From the NCBI RefSeq assembly GCF_009937975.1, contig NZ_AP018441.1, positions 496,001 through 560,000 of the forward strand: a stretch of 64,000 nt of DNA, in the 5' to 3' direction. Below, one piece after another: positions 1 through 9,270 of this stretch; within the stretch, counting starts at the first letter, position 1; every line of letters starts with the position of its first letter. This DNA comes from Undibacterium sp. YM2. Its GTDB lineage: Bacteria; Pseudomonadota; Gammaproteobacteria; Burkholderiales; Burkholderiaceae_D. The translations under genes were made by a program, and so were the position numbers. Below the pieces are notes generated by a model, which was not told where the DNA came from, made no database searches, and saw nothing but the letters and a program-made list of their open reading frames with translations.

Positions 1-417
1 GATATGGGCTGCACCGAGCTGGGGGCGGCCATCTTCATCATCGCCAGACTTGCTGCCATGCTGCACATCATCAAAGCCCCAGTCTTCTTCGCTGGAGGTG
101 GTGCTGTCATTGCTGATGACGGTTTCTGCATCAGCGGCAGCCGGTTCTGCTGACTTGTCACTGTCTTCTCTTGCTGCCGGTGCTTCCATGCCGGCATCGG
201 CAGAAGTACTGCTGGTATTGATGGCACCGTCGGCCAGCAGGCGTACGGCGTGATCGAGGGGATCATCGACGCGTTCCAGCATGGGATTATCGGTCAGCAG
301 CGTCTCCAGCTCCTGATGCAATTCCAAAGTGGATAACTGCAATAATCGTATCGATTGCTGCAATTGCGGCGTTAAGGCCAGATGTTGTGAGGTACGTAGT
401 TGCAGGCTTTGTTTCAT
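1..417 (-). CDS. rpoN: RNA polymerase sigma-54 factor, N-terminal part (runs off the window)
   Basis: This is the first 139 codons of sigma-54; the rest lies beyond base 1. The start ATG (415-417) opens with [20 protein letters not shown], the glutamine- and leucine-rich region I that contacts core polymerase and AAA+ enhancer-binding activators. It is followed by an acidic, low-complexity region II. Sigma-54 directs transcription from -24/-12 promoters. The gene starts 11 bases after lptB, as in the conserved lptB-rpoN arrangement of proteobacteria, so it is probably cotranscribed with the LPS export genes. Identification rests on region I and gene order; the DNA-binding RpoN box is outside the window. 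Confidence 0.95.
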   Translation of the reverse strand, partial: MKQSLQLRTSQHLALTPQLQQSIRLLQLSTLELHQELETLLTDNPMLERVDDPLDHAVRLLADGAINTSSTSADAGMEAPAAREDSDKSAEPAAADAETVISNDSTTSSEEDWGFDDVQHGSKSGDDEDGRPQLGAAHI

Positions 418-428
418 GATGATTCCCG

Positions 429-1184
429 TCACATCCGGAAGTGTTCTCCGAGATAAACGCGACGTACAGATTCATTTTGTATGATGTCGTCAGGCTTGCC
501 GCTGGCAAGTACCGCGCCCTGGTTGATGATATAGGCGTGATCGCAGATGCCCAGGGTTTCGCGCACATTATGGTCGGTGATCAGCACACCGATGCCGCGC
601 TCCTTGAGGAAGCGCACGATGCGCTGGATTTCAATGACGGCGATAGGATCAACACCGGCAAAGGGCTCATCCAGCAAGACAAAGCGAGGATTGGTCGCCA
701 GTGCACGGGCAATTTCGACGCGGCGGCGTTCACCACCTGACAGTGACAGCGCCTGGCTTTCACGTATTTTTTCTATCTGCAAGTCTGCCAGCAGAGCGTT
801 GAGCCTTTGCTCAATTTTTTTGGCACCGAGATATTTGCCTTCACTGTCTTTTTGCAATTCGAGTACGGCACGGATATTGTCTTCCACCGTCAGCTTGCGA
901 AATACCGAAGCTTCCTGTGGCAGGTAAGACAAGCCCAGTACGGCGCGCTCATGGATAGGCAGTTGCGAGATATTCACGTCATCAATCGTGATATCACCAG
1001 CGTCGGAAGGTACCAGGCCAACGATCATGTAAAACGAGGTGGTCTTGCCTGCGCCATTCGGCCCCAGCAAACCCACCACCTCGCCACTTTTCAATAGCAG
1101 GGAAACATCGCGTACCACCTGGCGCGCGCCATAGCGCTTTTGCAAGCCCTTGACAAGCAAGGTGCTGCTTGACTGTGCTGTCAT
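429..1184 (-). CDS. lptB: LPS export ABC transporter ATPase LptB
   Basis: LptB is the cytoplasmic ATPase of the LptB2FG complex, which extracts lipopolysaccharide from the inner membrane and pushes it along the LptC-LptA bridge. The 251-residue protein has a Walker A (GPNGAGKTT), the ABC signature [15 protein letters not shown] and a Walker B ([13 protein letters not shown]), and is about family length. I chose the ATG at 1182-1184, giving [10 protein letters not shown]. It lies one base after the lptA stop. A longer reading from 1244 would overlap lptA by about 60 bases and adds nonconserved sequence. The gene sits in the minus-strand operon kdsD-kdsC-lptC-lptA-lptB-rpoN. LptF and LptG are not encoded here. 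Confidence 0.96.
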   Translation of the reverse strand: MTAQSSSTLLVKGLQKRYGARQVVRDVSLLLKSGEVVGLLGPNGAGKTTSFYMIVGLVPSDAGDITIDDVNISQLPIHERAVLGLSYLPQEASVFRKLTVEDNIRAVLELQKDSEGKYLGAKKIEQRLNALLADLQIEKIRESQALSLSGGERRRVEIARALATNPRFVLLDEPFAGVDPIAVIEIQRIVRFLKERGIGVLITDHNVRETLGICDHAYIINQGAVLASGKPDDIIQNESVRRVYLGEHFRM

Positions 1185-1185
1185 C

Positions 1186-1755
1186 TTATTTAGCCTGTTT
1201 TTCTGGTTTTGGTTGCAAGGTGATGGTGATATTGCCTGAGCCATCTACATGCTGGCCACTGGTTGAATTCGTGCCAACAAATACGTCATTCTTGCTGTCG
1301 TAAGACAGGTATTCACCTTCCTGTTCCTGGGTGACGCGCTTGCCTTCGAGGTAGCGTACCTTGGCCTTGGAAATGAATTTGACGATTTCTGTACTCTGGT
1401 TGTATTCAGCACGGTCAGCTTCGCCATCTACCCACAGATCAGGGCCACCATCGCGTTTCTGGCGGAAGGTGACTTTGCGGCCACCGCCACCTGTCAGAAC
1501 AACAAACTGATCACCATTCGGGGCTTCGGTCACGACAGCACTCTCAGAAGTGACGGTCAGGGTGCCACGCACCAGGGACACACCCTTGGATAATCTGCTG
1601 ACGCTGGCTTTGCCATCACTGATGCCATAACCGGCTTTGATGATGGTCTCTTTATTACTGTCGGCTTTTTCTGCATTCGCAGAAACACAGGCCAGGCCCA
1701 GGCAGGCCAGGCTGATCAAGCGTGTGACGCTAAATGATGTTTTGATCATGTGCAT
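1186..1755 (-). CDS. lptA: LPS transport periplasmic protein LptA
   Basis: LptA forms the periplasmic beta-jellyroll bridge that carries lipopolysaccharide from LptC to LptD. The 189-residue protein has an N-terminal signal peptide (basic start, hydrophobic stretch [14 protein letters not shown], cleavage likely after ANA). The body has the alternating polar/hydrophobic strands of the OstA domain, for example [15 protein letters not shown] and [12 protein letters not shown]. Length is typical. It lies 14 bases after lptC and one base before lptB, so the three are almost certainly cotranscribed and coupled. Family assignment is from domain pattern plus strict gene order. Confidence 0.93.
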   Translation of the reverse strand: MHMIKTSFSVTRLISLACLGLACVSANAEKADSNKETIIKAGYGISDGKASVSRLSKGVSLVRGTLTVTSESAVVTEAPNGDQFVVLTGGGGRKVTFRQKRDGGPDLWVDGEADRAEYNQSTEIVKFISKAKVRYLEGKRVTQEQEGEYLSYDSKNDVFVGTNSTSGQHVDGSGNITITLQPKPEKQAK

Positions 1756-1769
1756 ATTCGCTTTCTTGC

Positions 1770-2414
1770 TTATTTAGTCCCGGTTTTGGGAGCAGGTTCA
1801 CGTTTCTTGAGTTGAATGTAAACCTTGCTCAGCAATTCCAGGCCTTGGGTTGAATTATTGGCAATCATGCCAGTTGCAGTTGAATGCAGTTTGCCAGTCG
1901 TAATTGAAACCGGTTTGTCGGTTTTAACGATGTCTTCGTCCGGCAAGAGCAAAAGATAATCAGACTCCACACGCACAAATTGTGAACTCAGGCCCTCAGG
2001 TCTCTCCATGCTGACATTGTCATGCAAGTGAACCTCATCATGCTCGCGCTTGGGTGTGGTCAGTGAAGATTTTTGCGATACAACGGCGAGTTCAGCACGC
2101 AGGTGCAGGGGAGGCCTGCCCTGATCAAAGCTGTTGATCTGCGGATGCTTGATTTCTATATTGTCAGTCCGCGGCAAATGCACCAGGCTGTCACCGGTGA
2201 TATGGTAATTGGCCTTGCCATTGTTAGACAGCCGGATGAAATTGAATTTCTCGACATAGTAATCCGGTGCTGACCTGGCAGAAGTACGGCTTTGCTCATC
2301 ATCGGCATGGCGACGTATGACTTCCATGACCCAGATGGTGCCCATGGTGATCACGCCCAGCAGGATCACGGCCAGCCAGATGCGGAAGCGGTCTATGGTC
2401 ATTTGGGGTTTCAT
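1770..2414 (-). CDS. lptC: LPS export inner-membrane protein LptC
   Basis: LptC is the bitopic inner-membrane protein that receives lipopolysaccharide from LptB2FG and hands it to LptA. The 214-residue product has one N-terminal transmembrane helix (WLAVILLGVITMGTIWVMEV, about residues 13-32), then a periplasmic OstA-like domain beginning near DYYVEKFNFIRLSNNGKANY, a phrase typical of this family. Its ATG overlaps the kdsC stop by four bases (ATGA), a translational coupling signature. Position between kdsC and lptA matches the usual operon. Confidence 0.93.
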   Translation of the reverse strand: MKPQMTIDRFRIWLAVILLGVITMGTIWVMEVIRRHADDEQSRTSARSAPDYYVEKFNFIRLSNNGKANYHITGDSLVHLPRTDNIEIKHPQINSFDQGRPPLHLRAELAVVSQKSSLTTPKREHDEVHLHDNVSMERPEGLSSQFVRVESDYLLLLPDEDIVKTDKPVSITTGKLHSTATGMIANNSTQGLELLSKVYIQLKKREPAPKTGTK

Positions 2415-2944
2415 GTCAGATATGCTTGTAAAGCCTGTTCATATTTGCCCTGAGCACGCAGGATGAAGTCGCAGACGTCGCGCGCAGCACCCTGGCCGCC
2501 ACTGGCCCTGGTGATGTACTGCACACGTTGTTGTACTTCAGCATGGGCATTTGGTACGCTGGCTGCAAAGCCAACCCTGGTCAGTATCGGTAAATCAATC
2601 ACGTCGTCACCGATAAAGCCGCAGTGTTCAGCAGGGATATCCAGCTTCGCCAGCAGTTCAAGAAATGCACTTTTCTTGTCATGGATACCCTGGCTGACAT
2701 GGCTGATGCCAAGATCAGCCGCACGCTTGCTGACGATGGCCGATTGCCGCGCACTGATGATGGCCGTGATAATGCCGGCCTGCTGCAAGAGCTTGATGCC
2801 TTGCCCATCCAGCACATTAAAGCATTTCATCATTTCGCCGTCTGGCCCAAAGTACAGGCTGCCATCAGTCAGTATGCCATCGACATCAAAAATCATGAGC
2901 CGGACTTTGCTGGCTCTTTCTACAGAATCTACAGAATTATTCAT
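2411..2944 (-). CDS. kdsC: 3-deoxy-D-manno-octulosonate-8-phosphate phosphatase (KdsC)
   Basis: KdsC hydrolyses Kdo-8-phosphate to Kdo in lipopolysaccharide inner-core synthesis. The 177-residue HAD-superfamily protein shows motif I LMIFDVDGILTDG (nucleophile and acid D20 and D22), the lysine segment SKRAADLGI, and motif IV FIGDDVIDLPIL. It lacks a large cap domain, as expected for KdsC, which works as a tetramer. Length is normal. Its start shares a base with the kdsD stop at 2944 and its end overlaps lptC, so the kdsD-kdsC-lptC genes form a tightly coupled run. Confidence 0.95.
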   Translation of the reverse strand: MNNSVDSVERASKVRLMIFDVDGILTDGSLYFGPDGEMMKCFNVLDGQGIKLLQQAGIITAIISARQSAIVSKRAADLGISHVSQGIHDKKSAFLELLAKLDIPAEHCGFIGDDVIDLPILTRVGFAASVPNAHAEVQQRVQYITRASGGQGAARDVCDFILRAQGKYEQALQAYLT

Positions 2945-3984
2945 CAGATCACCTTGGCCCTGGTCAGGTCATGGATATGCAAGGCACCCACCAGCTTGCC
3001 GCTATCGTCAGCGACCAGCAACTGGTTGATGCGGTAAGTTTCCATGACTTCGACGGCTTCGACAGCCAATTGTTCCGGGCGTATGCGGCGTGGCGCGTGG
3101 TTCATGACATCGGCAATGCGCAACTGGGTAAAGTCACGCGTGCCATCCATCAGGCGGCGCAAGTCACCATCGGTGAAGATGCCCAGCACATGCTGCTGCT
3201 CATCCACTACAGCGGTCATCGCCATGCCTTTTTTGGTGATTTCGAGCAGCGCAGTTTTCAGGCTGGTTTCCGGCCCTACCTGGGGTATGGCCTCATCAAC
3301 ACGCATGACATCCCTGACGTGGGTCAGCAGACGGCGACCAAGCGAGCCACCAGGGTGCGAACGGGCAAAGTCTTCTTCTCTAAAGCCACGCGCATCCAGT
3401 ACCGCCACCGCCAGTGCATCGCCCAGCGCCAGCGTCACTGTGGTGCTGGCAGTCGGTGCCAGGTTCAGCGGGCAGGCTTCCTTATCCACATGCAGGTTCA
3501 GGTGGATATCAGCCAGCTTGCCGAGGCTGGATTCCGGGTTGCCTGTCATGGCAATCAGCTTCACACCGAGGCGCTTGATGATGGGCAGGATGGACATCAG
3601 CTCAGACGCTTCGCCAGAATACGAGATCGCAATAAACACATCTTGCGAAGTGACCATGCCCAGATCGCCATGCGCAGCCTCAGCCGGATGGACAAAAAAC
3701 GAGGGCGTGCCAGTCGAGGCGAAGGTTGCCGCAATCTTGCGCGCAATATGGCCAGATTTGCCTATGCCAGAAACCACGACACGACCGTGGCATGCCAACA
3801 ACATGCTGACCGCCTGCGCAAAGCCTGCCGCATCGCCATTACCCAGGCGTTTTTGCAGGGCAAACAGGGCATCGGCCTCGATTTGCAGGGTCTCGCGAGC
3901 CAGTTTCAGGGCGCGTTGTGCTGCGACAGCCGGGTCTGTCGGTGCTTGTTGTTTAAAAGTTAAAGGTGCATTCAGTTCATTCAT
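2944..3984 (-). CDS. kdsD: arabinose-5-phosphate isomerase (KdsD)
   Basis: KdsD converts ribulose-5-phosphate to arabinose-5-phosphate, the first committed precursor of Kdo. The 346-residue protein has a SIS sugar-isomerase domain (around residues 40-190; GRVVVSGIGKSGHIARKIAA and HPAEAAHGDLGMV) followed by two CBS domains (from about residue 220, for example MTAVVDEQQHVLGIFTDGDL). I chose the ATG at 3982-3984, giving MNELNAPLTF. The open frame extends upstream to 4158 but would run into the divergent antiporter gene. The 113-base gap to that gene must hold both promoters. Confidence 0.95.
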   Translation of the reverse strand: MNELNAPLTFKQQAPTDPAVAAQRALKLARETLQIEADALFALQKRLGNGDAAGFAQAVSMLLACHGRVVVSGIGKSGHIARKIAATFASTGTPSFFVHPAEAAHGDLGMVTSQDVFIAISYSGEASELMSILPIIKRLGVKLIAMTGNPESSLGKLADIHLNLHVDKEACPLNLAPTASTTVTLALGDALAVAVLDARGFREEDFARSHPGGSLGRRLLTHVRDVMRVDEAIPQVGPETSLKTALLEITKKGMAMTAVVDEQQHVLGIFTDGDLRRLMDGTRDFTQLRIADVMNHAPRRIRPEQLAVEAVEVMETYRINQLLVADDSGKLVGALHIHDLTRAKVI

Positions 3985-4097
3985 GCCAGAAGTATAAACG
4001 AAATCCGCAAAGCAAAAACTTTGCCAGTTGTAACGTAATGAATTATGTTTGCCCAAAAGCAGGATGACAAGGCGATAAATCGGCAATAATAGACGAC

Positions 4098-6080
4098 ATG
4101 ACAGGACTGGACACCACACTTTTATTGCTGGCTGCTGCCGTATTGGGCGTGGTCGCATTCCGTATGTTGCAACTGCCGCCCATGCTGGGGTATCTGGTGG
4201 TTGGCATCTTCGTAGGTCCGCACGGTTTTGGCATGGCAGAAGATAGTGCCGTGACCCATGAACTGGCCGAATTTGGCGTGGTCTTCCTGATGTTTTCGAT
4301 AGGGCTGGAGTTCTCGCTGTCCAAACTCATGGCCATGCGCAAGGCTGTATTTGGCCTGGGGATGGCGCAGGTACTGGTCACGATACTGACCAGCATGGTA
4401 TTTGGCTGGATAGCCAGCCGCTGGCTGCCTGGCATGTTCCAGATCAGTTGGGAAGCCTCATTCGCCCTTGGTGGCGCGCTGGCCATGTCTTCCACCGCCA
4501 TCGTCTCCAAAATGCTGACGGAAAGGCTGGAGCTCGAAAGCCTGCATGGCAGGCAAATCATCAGCGTGTTGCTGTTTCAGGATCTGGCTGTGGTGCCTTT
4601 GCTGATCCTGGTTCCGGCATTGGCGTCAAAATCACCGGATCTTGGCAAAACCCTGGCACTGGCGAGTGGCAAGGCGGCGGTGGTGCTGGTATTGCTGCTG
4701 GTGGTCGGGCAAAAACTCATGCGTACCTGGTTCCACATCGTGGTCAAGCGGCGCTCGCAAGAGTTGTTCATGCTCAATCTCTTGTTTATTACGCTGGGCG
4801 CGGCCTGGCTGACTGAGAAAGCTGGTTTGTCGATGGCGCTGGGTGCTTTTGTTGCCGGCATGCTGATCTCGGAGACTGAATACCGCCATCAGGTGGAAGA
4901 GGACATCAAGCCCTTCCGCGACGTTTTGCTGGGGCTGTTCTTTATTACTGTCGGCATGCTGCTCAATGTGCGGCTGGTGTATGAGCAATTCTGGCTGGTG
5001 CTGTTGTTGCTGACCGGGCCTGTCCTGTTGAAACTGGTATTGATCGCGGCGCTGGCCAGGGCATTTGGCAATTCCACCAGTGTTGCCTTGCGTACTGGTC
5101 TGGGTCTGGCGCAGGCCGGTGAATTCGGATTCGTTTTGTTGAATCAGGCAGGTGGCTTGCAACTGGTAGACCCCATGCTGGTGCAATTGATTTTGGCGTC
5201 GATGGTGATTTCCATGCTGATCTCTCCCTTCATCCTGTCCAAATCTGATGCTATCGTCATGAAGTTCTCTGCCAATGAATGGATGATGCAGTCGCTGGCA
5301 CTGACCCAGATTGCGGCCCGCACCATGACCACCAGGAAGCATGTGATCATTGCCGGTTTTGGCCGTAGCGGCCAGAGTCTGGCGCGTATCCTGGCAGAAG
5401 AAAATATCGATTACCATGCCCTTGATCTTGACCCTGACCGCGTGCGGGAAGCGCAGACTGCCGGTGCCAATGTCTCGTATGGCGATGCGGCACGTCGTGA
5501 AAGCCTGCTGGCTGCGGGCGTCAACCGCGCCTCGGCATTGGTGGTGACTTACACCAGCACTGCATCCGCGCTCAAGGTTTTGCATTTCGTCAATGAGATG
5601 AACCCCAGCCTGCCTGTTATTGTGCGCAGTCATGATGATGTCGATCTTGATAAACTCAGGACCGCCGGGGCTACGGAAGTCGTACCAGAGCTCATGGAAG
5701 GCAGCCTGATGCTGGCCTCGCATGCCCTGGTCATGCTCGGTGTACCCTTGCGCCGCGTGGTGCACCGGGTGCAGGCTGCCAGGGATGCACGCTATGAATC
5801 TCTGCGTGGCTTCTTCCATGGTGCCAGTGATGCTGCCGATAGCCCGGAAAACATGCAGATACGTCTGCATACCGTCATCCTGACCGAGCGTGCCAAGGCG
5901 ATAGGCCAGCATTTGCCAGACTTGAAGCTCGAAGAGCTGGAGGTCGATATACATACTGTGCGCCGTGGCAAAGCCAGGCTGGCACAGCTGGAGGACATTG
6001 TTTTACAGAATGGCGACGTGGTTGTTGTCAGGGGAACTTCCGAAGCAGTCGCTAGAGCAGAGCAGCGGCTGTTAAAATAG
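4098..6080 (+). CDS. CPA2 monovalent cation:proton antiporter, KefB/KefC type
   Basis: Predicted inner-membrane K+(or Na+)/H+ antiporter of 660 residues. The first 380 residues form about 12 hydrophobic helices of the Na_H_Exchanger domain. From about residue 415 there is a TrkA-N Rossmann domain (HVIIAGFGRSGQSLARIL, then the acidic LDLDPDRV) and from about residue 575 a TrkA-C domain. That is the architecture of Kef and YbaL-type proteins, in which nucleotide or glutathione adduct binding gates transport. In E. coli the antiporter-like yrbG also precedes kdsD, but here the gene is divergent from it. The exact ion and ligand cannot be told from sequence. Confidence 0.9.
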   Translation: MTGLDTTLLLLAAAVLGVVAFRMLQLPPMLGYLVVGIFVGPHGFGMAEDSAVTHELAEFGVVFLMFSIGLEFSLSKLMAMRKAVFGLGMAQVLVTILTSMVFGWIASRWLPGMFQISWEASFALGGALAMSSTAIVSKMLTERLELESLHGRQIISVLLFQDLAVVPLLILVPALASKSPDLGKTLALASGKAAVVLVLLLVVGQKLMRTWFHIVVKRRSQELFMLNLLFITLGAAWLTEKAGLSMALGAFVAGMLISETEYRHQVEEDIKPFRDVLLGLFFITVGMLLNVRLVYEQFWLVLLLLTGPVLLKLVLIAALARAFGNSTSVALRTGLGLAQAGEFGFVLLNQAGGLQLVDPMLVQLILASMVISMLISPFILSKSDAIVMKFSANEWMMQSLALTQIAARTMTTRKHVIIAGFGRSGQSLARILAEENIDYHALDLDPDRVREAQTAGANVSYGDAARRESLLAAGVNRASALVVTYTSTASALKVLHFVNEMNPSLPVIVRSHDDVDLDKLRTAGATEVVPELMEGSLMLASHALVMLGVPLRRVVHRVQAARDARYESLRGFFHGASDAADSPENMQIRLHTVILTERAKAIGQHLPDLKLEELEVDIHTVRRGKARLAQLEDIVLQNGDVVVVRGTSEAVARAEQRLLK

Positions 6081-6093
6081 CGGGTTATTTTAA
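6072..6093 (+). other. AT-rich hairpin at the end of the antiporter gene
   Basis: TTAAAATA and TATTTTAA form a perfect 8-bp stem with a six-base loop. It overlaps the antiporter stop codon and ends 20 bases before the apt start. It is too AT-rich to be a strong terminator. It may weakly separate the antiporter and apt messages. Confidence 0.4.
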
Positions 6094-6112
6094 AATTTGA
6101 AGGACATGCTTG

Positions 6113-6655
6113 ATGTTAAATCCATCAGAGTACATTAAACAACATATACGCACGGTGGAAAACTGGCCACAAGCAGGCGTGATGTTCCGCGACATTACCC
6201 CCTTGTTGCAAAATCCTAAAGTATTCCGTGTGTTGATCGATATGTTTGTACATCGTTACATGGATGAAAAGCTCGACGTCGTGGCTGGCCTGGATGCACG
6301 CGGCTTCATCATAGGCTCAGTAGTCGCCTATGAACTGAACCTGGGTTTCGTACCTATCCGCAAGAAAGGCAAGCTGCCTTTCCATACCGTATCGGAGCAA
6401 TATGAGCTTGAATATGGCAGCGCGACAGTGGAATTGCATTCCGATGCCTGCAAAAAAGGTGACCGCGTCGTCCTCATTGATGACCTGATTGCCACTGGTG
6501 GCACCATGATGGCAGGCAAGAAATTGCTGGAGCGTCTGGGCGCAACGGTAGTTGAAGGTGCTGTCATCGTTGATCTGCCTGAACTCGGTGGTTCTAAAAT
6601 TATCAAGGACAGTGGCTTACCCTTGTTCACAGTCTGTAATTTCGACGGACATTGA
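6113..6655 (+). CDS. apt: adenine phosphoribosyltransferase
   Basis: Apt salvages adenine: adenine + PRPP gives AMP + pyrophosphate. The 180-residue protein carries the type I PRTase PRPP-binding motif [14 protein letters not shown] (about residues 121-134), the upstream [20 protein letters not shown] loop, and the family start with an amphipathic helix and FRDITPLL. I chose ATG at 6113, with AAGGA about nine bases upstream; a TTG immediately before it is also in frame. It is followed closely by a GNAT gene. Purine salvage recurs at the far end of the window (nucleoside uptake and hydrolase) but the loci are not linked. Confidence 0.96.
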   Translation: MLNPSEYIKQHIRTVENWPQAGVMFRDITPLLQNPKVFRVLIDMFVHRYMDEKLDVVAGLDARGFIIGSVVAYELNLGFVPIRKKGKLPFHTVSEQYELEYGSATVELHSDACKKGDRVVLIDDLIATGGTMMAGKKLLERLGATVVEGAVIVDLPELGGSKIIKDSGLPLFTVCNFDGH

Positions 6656-6678
6656 CAGGCTGGCAGGTACTCACTCGC

Positions 6679-7131
6679 ATGCATGAGTTTCACATCGGCG
6701 CAGCAGACCCGGCCTTGCCCGAGGCGGTGGTTTTGCTGGATGAGCTTTCCGAACGTCTGGCTGCAATCACCGGCAGTAGCGGACGCTCATCCTTTGACCC
6801 AGAAGATGTGCGCGTGCCGGGTGCCTTGTTTGTGCTGGCATGTAATGTGGACGGCAAGGCAGTGGGCTGCGGAGCTTTTCGCCCTATGGGCGAAGGAGTA
6901 GCGGAGGTAAAGCGTATGTATGCTCAGGTTGCAGGCGCTGGCCTTGCCATATTGATGCATCTTGAGGCAGCTGCCAGGGAATATGGTTATCACAGACTGC
7001 GTCTGGAAACCCGCTTGGTCAACCAGCGAGCCGTTGCCTTTTATGAAAAACATGGCTACACACGGATTCCAAATTTTGGTAAATATGCTGGACGGCCAGA
7101 GGCTGTTTGCTTTGAGAAAATACTAAACTAA
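6679..7131 (+). CDS. GNAT family N-acetyltransferase
   Basis: Cytoplasmic acetyl-CoA-dependent acetyltransferase of unknown substrate, about 150 residues. Visible GNAT features are the beta-strand ALFVLACNVDGKAVGCGAF, the region before the acetyl-CoA loop (AEVKRMYAQVAGAGLAILMH), and the C-terminal LRLETRLVNQRAVAFYEKHG block followed by YTRIPNFGKY. I chose the ATG at 6679. An in-frame TTG at 6652 overlaps the apt stop and would add nine residues with coupled translation. Small single-domain GNATs of this kind acetylate small amines, amino acids or protein termini; nothing here narrows that. Confidence 0.85.
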   Translation: MHEFHIGAADPALPEAVVLLDELSERLAAITGSSGRSSFDPEDVRVPGALFVLACNVDGKAVGCGAFRPMGEGVAEVKRMYAQVAGAGLAILMHLEAAAREYGYHRLRLETRLVNQRAVAFYEKHGYTRIPNFGKYAGRPEAVCFEKILN

Positions 7132-7226
7132 TTCTATAAAAGTCTCACGATTGCTTAAATGCCAAATCCCTGCAAAGGGTGGTCAGTTTTCTTTTTAGGA
7201 CTTATTCGTTACAAATAGCAAGAAAT

Positions 7227-7255
7227 CTGCACAAAGCCCAGAGCTGCGCTATACT
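7227..7255 (+). promoter_or_regulatory. predicted promoter of ahcY
   Basis: TATACT at 7250-7255 is a good -10 hexamer. CTGCAC at 7227-7232 sits 17 bases upstream as a weak -35. Transcription would begin near 7262, exactly at the 5' edge of the SAH riboswitch, which supports the assignment. Confidence 0.55.
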
Positions 7256-7262
7256 TCAAATC

Positions 7263-7334
7263 TTCCAAGGAGCGTTGCGACGAAAACGTTAAGTTTTTGC
7301 CAGGCTTGGGATATTCATAACTGCGCTCACGTTA
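7263..7334 (+). promoter_or_regulatory. SAH riboswitch in the ahcY leader
   Basis: This matches the S-adenosylhomocysteine riboswitch known upstream of ahcY in beta- and gammaproteobacteria. GAGCG (7270-7274) pairs with CGCTC (7324-7328) as the closing stem. CCAAG (7265-7269) pairs with CTTGG (7305-7309) as the pseudoknot. The conserved core GCCAGGCTTGG lies between. The element ends about 15 bases before the AAAGGAGG ribosome-binding site. SAH binding is known to raise expression of ahcY so that the toxic product is cleared. Confidence 0.9.
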
Positions 7335-7360
7335 CTTTTTTCACTAGAAAGGAGGGCGTG

Positions 7361-8791
7361 ATGAACGCCGTCGTAGCAAATACATCCACTACCAATACTT
7401 CTCAAGATTTTTTCGTTGCTGACCTGAGTCTGGCTGATTGGGGCCGTAAAGAAATCCGCATTGCTGAAACAGAAATGCCGGGCCTGATGGCTATCCGTGA
7501 AGAGTTCGCCGCTAGCCAGCCTTTGAAGGGTGCCCGTATCACCGGTTCCCTGCACATGACTATCCAGACTGCCGTGTTGATTGAAACACTGCTGGCCCTG
7601 GGTGCAGAAGTGCGCTGGGCATCCTGCAATATCTACTCCACACAAGATCATGCTGCTGCAGCGATTGCTGCTGGCGGCACACCAGTGTTCGCTTTCAAAG
7701 GCGAAAACCTGGATGAGTACTGGGATTTCACCCACCGTATTTTCGAATGGAAAGACGGCGGCTATTCCAACATGATTCTTGATGATGGCGGCGACGCGAC
7801 ATTGTTGCTGCATCTGGGTACTCGTGCTGAAACAGATATTTCTGTCTTGGCCAACCCAGGTTCAGAAGAAGAAATCTGCCTGTTCAATGCAATCAAAAAA
7901 CACCTGGCGATTGATGGCACCTGGTACTCCAAACGCCTGGCAGAAATCAAGGGCGTGACAGAAGAAACCACGACAGGCGTACACCGCCTGTACCAGATGC
8001 ACAAAGATGGCAAACTGGCTTTCCCTGCCATCAACGTCAATGACTCCGTCACCAAGTCCAAGTTCGACAACCTGTATGGCTGCCGTGAATCCCTGGTCGA
8101 TGGCATCAAGCGTGCAACTGACGTCATGATCGCTGGCAAGGTCGCCGTTATCGCCGGTTACGGTGATGTAGGCAAGGGCTCTGCCCAAGCTATGCGTGCT
8201 TTGTCTGCTCAGGTATGGGTAACCGAAATCGATCCTATCTGCGCATTGCAGGCAGCGATGGAAGGCTACCGTGTCGTGACCATGGAATACGCTGCTGAAC
8301 ATGGTGACATTTTTGTGACAACGACAGGTAACTACCACGTCATCAGCCATGCGCACATGTTGAAGATGAAAGACCAGGCCATCGTTTGCAACATCGGTCA
8401 CTTCGATAATGAAATCGACGTCGCTGCATTGAAGCAATACACCTGGGAAAACATCAAGCCACAAGTTGACCACGTGATTTTCCCTGACGGCAAACGCATC
8501 ATCCTGCTGGCAGAAGGCCGCCTGGTGAACCTGGGTTGCGGTACAGGTCACCCATCCTATGTCATGAGTTCTTCTTTCGCTAACCAGACTATTGCGCAAA
8601 TCGAATTGTTTGCCAATACAGCGAATTATCCAGTCGGCGTCTACACTTTGCCTAAACACCTGGATGAAAAAGTCGCGCGTCTGCAATTGAAAAAACTCAA
8701 TGCACAACTGAGCGTGCTGACAGAAGAGCAGGCTGCCTATATCGGCGTGAGCCAAAACGGCCCTTACAAGCCAGATCACTACCGTTATTAA
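7361..8791 (+). CDS. ahcY: adenosylhomocysteinase (S-adenosyl-L-homocysteine hydrolase)
   Basis: AhcY reversibly splits S-adenosylhomocysteine into adenosine and homocysteine, removing the product inhibitor of methyltransferases. The 476-residue protein includes the NAD-binding motif [14 protein letters not shown], substrate-domain segments such as [20 protein letters not shown] and [17 protein letters not shown], and the diagnostic C-terminal tail ending PDHYRY. The start is ATG 7361 behind AAAGGAGG; the preceding GTG is not preferred. It is controlled by the SAH riboswitch upstream and followed by a small membrane protein and metF, so the operon recycles homocysteine to methionine. Confidence 0.98.
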   Translation: MNAVVANTSTTNTSQDFFVADLSLADWGRKEIRIAETEMPGLMAIREEFAASQPLKGARITGSLHMTIQTAVLIETLLALGAEVRWASCNIYSTQDHAAAAIAAGGTPVFAFKGENLDEYWDFTHRIFEWKDGGYSNMILDDGGDATLLLHLGTRAETDISVLANPGSEEEICLFNAIKKHLAIDGTWYSKRLAEIKGVTEETTTGVHRLYQMHKDGKLAFPAINVNDSVTKSKFDNLYGCRESLVDGIKRATDVMIAGKVAVIAGYGDVGKGSAQAMRALSAQVWVTEIDPICALQAAMEGYRVVTMEYAAEHGDIFVTTTGNYHVISHAHMLKMKDQAIVCNIGHFDNEIDVAALKQYTWENIKPQVDHVIFPDGKRIILLAEGRLVNLGCGTGHPSYVMSSSFANQTIAQIELFANTANYPVGVYTLPKHLDEKVARLQLKKLNAQLSVLTEEQAAYIGVSQNGPYKPDHYRY

Positions 8792-8858
8792 TCCACGATA
8801 GCGCCTGTCCGGGTTTGCAGCTTGTAGTTTGAAGATTGCTGACTTGGGCAGGTGTGCA

Positions 8859-8889
8859 ATGAAGCTGTATCTTGTGACTACAGCTTCAT
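8859..8889 (+). other. perfect 11-bp hairpin between ahcY and the holin-like gene
   Basis: ATGAAGCTGTA and TACAGCTTCAT form an exact inverted repeat around a nine-base loop. There is no T-run after it, so it is not a classic intrinsic terminator. It ends only 21 bases before the next start codon. It could protect the 3' end of ahcY mRNA or tune the downstream genes. Confidence 0.6.
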
Positions 8890-8910
8890 CTCTCTGCAAC
8901 AGGAGCATGT

Positions 8911-9270
8911 ATGCGTTTACTGGCAACCTGGTTGGTCAATGCGCTGGCTTTGCTGGCGATTCCTTATCTCATTTCGTCGGTGCAAATAGACACTTTTGGT
9001 ACGGCACTGGTCGTGGCAGTCGTGCTGGGCCTGGTCAACACCATCATCCGCCCTATCGTATTGATACTGACCTTGCCTGCAACGGTATTGAGTCTGGGCC
9101 TGTTCATCTTCATCATTAATGGCTTGATGTTCTGGGGTGTGGCGAATATGGTGGATGGTTTCCATGTCACCGGCTTCTGGGCTGCAGTGGGTGGGGCATT
9201 GTTGTACAGCGTGATCTCCTGGGCACTCTCGACCTTATTGTTGCAAAATAAAAAAGATGAAGACGCCTAA
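8911..9270 (+). CDS. phage holin family 4 / YvlD-like small membrane protein
   Basis: A 119-residue protein made almost entirely of four hydrophobic helices (starting MRLLATWLVNALALLAIPYL; then GLVNTIIRPIVLILTLPATV; LFIFIINGLMFWGV; GALLYSVISWALSTLL) with a short charged tail. This is the pattern of the phage_holin_4_2 family, which in cells is a widespread inner-membrane protein without proven lytic activity. In Burkholderiales it lies between ahcY and metF, as here. AGGAG lies five bases before the ATG, and the end overlaps metF by 14 bases, so it is coupled to the methyl-cycle genes. Its role there is unknown. Confidence 0.85.
   Translation: MRLLATWLVNALALLAIPYLISSVQIDTFGTALVVAVVLGLVNTIIRPIVLILTLPATVLSLGLFIFIINGLMFWGVANMVDGFHVTGFWAAVGGALLYSVISWALSTLLLQNKKDEDA

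Noticed and set aside
4632..5954. 440-codon open frame antisense to the K+/H+ antiporter gene
   Set aside because: Rich in Gln and His with no domain pattern; it is the reverse shadow of a well-supported gene.
7862..8926. 354-codon open frame antisense to ahcY
   Set aside because: No family resemblance and fully explained by codon bias of ahcY on the other strand.
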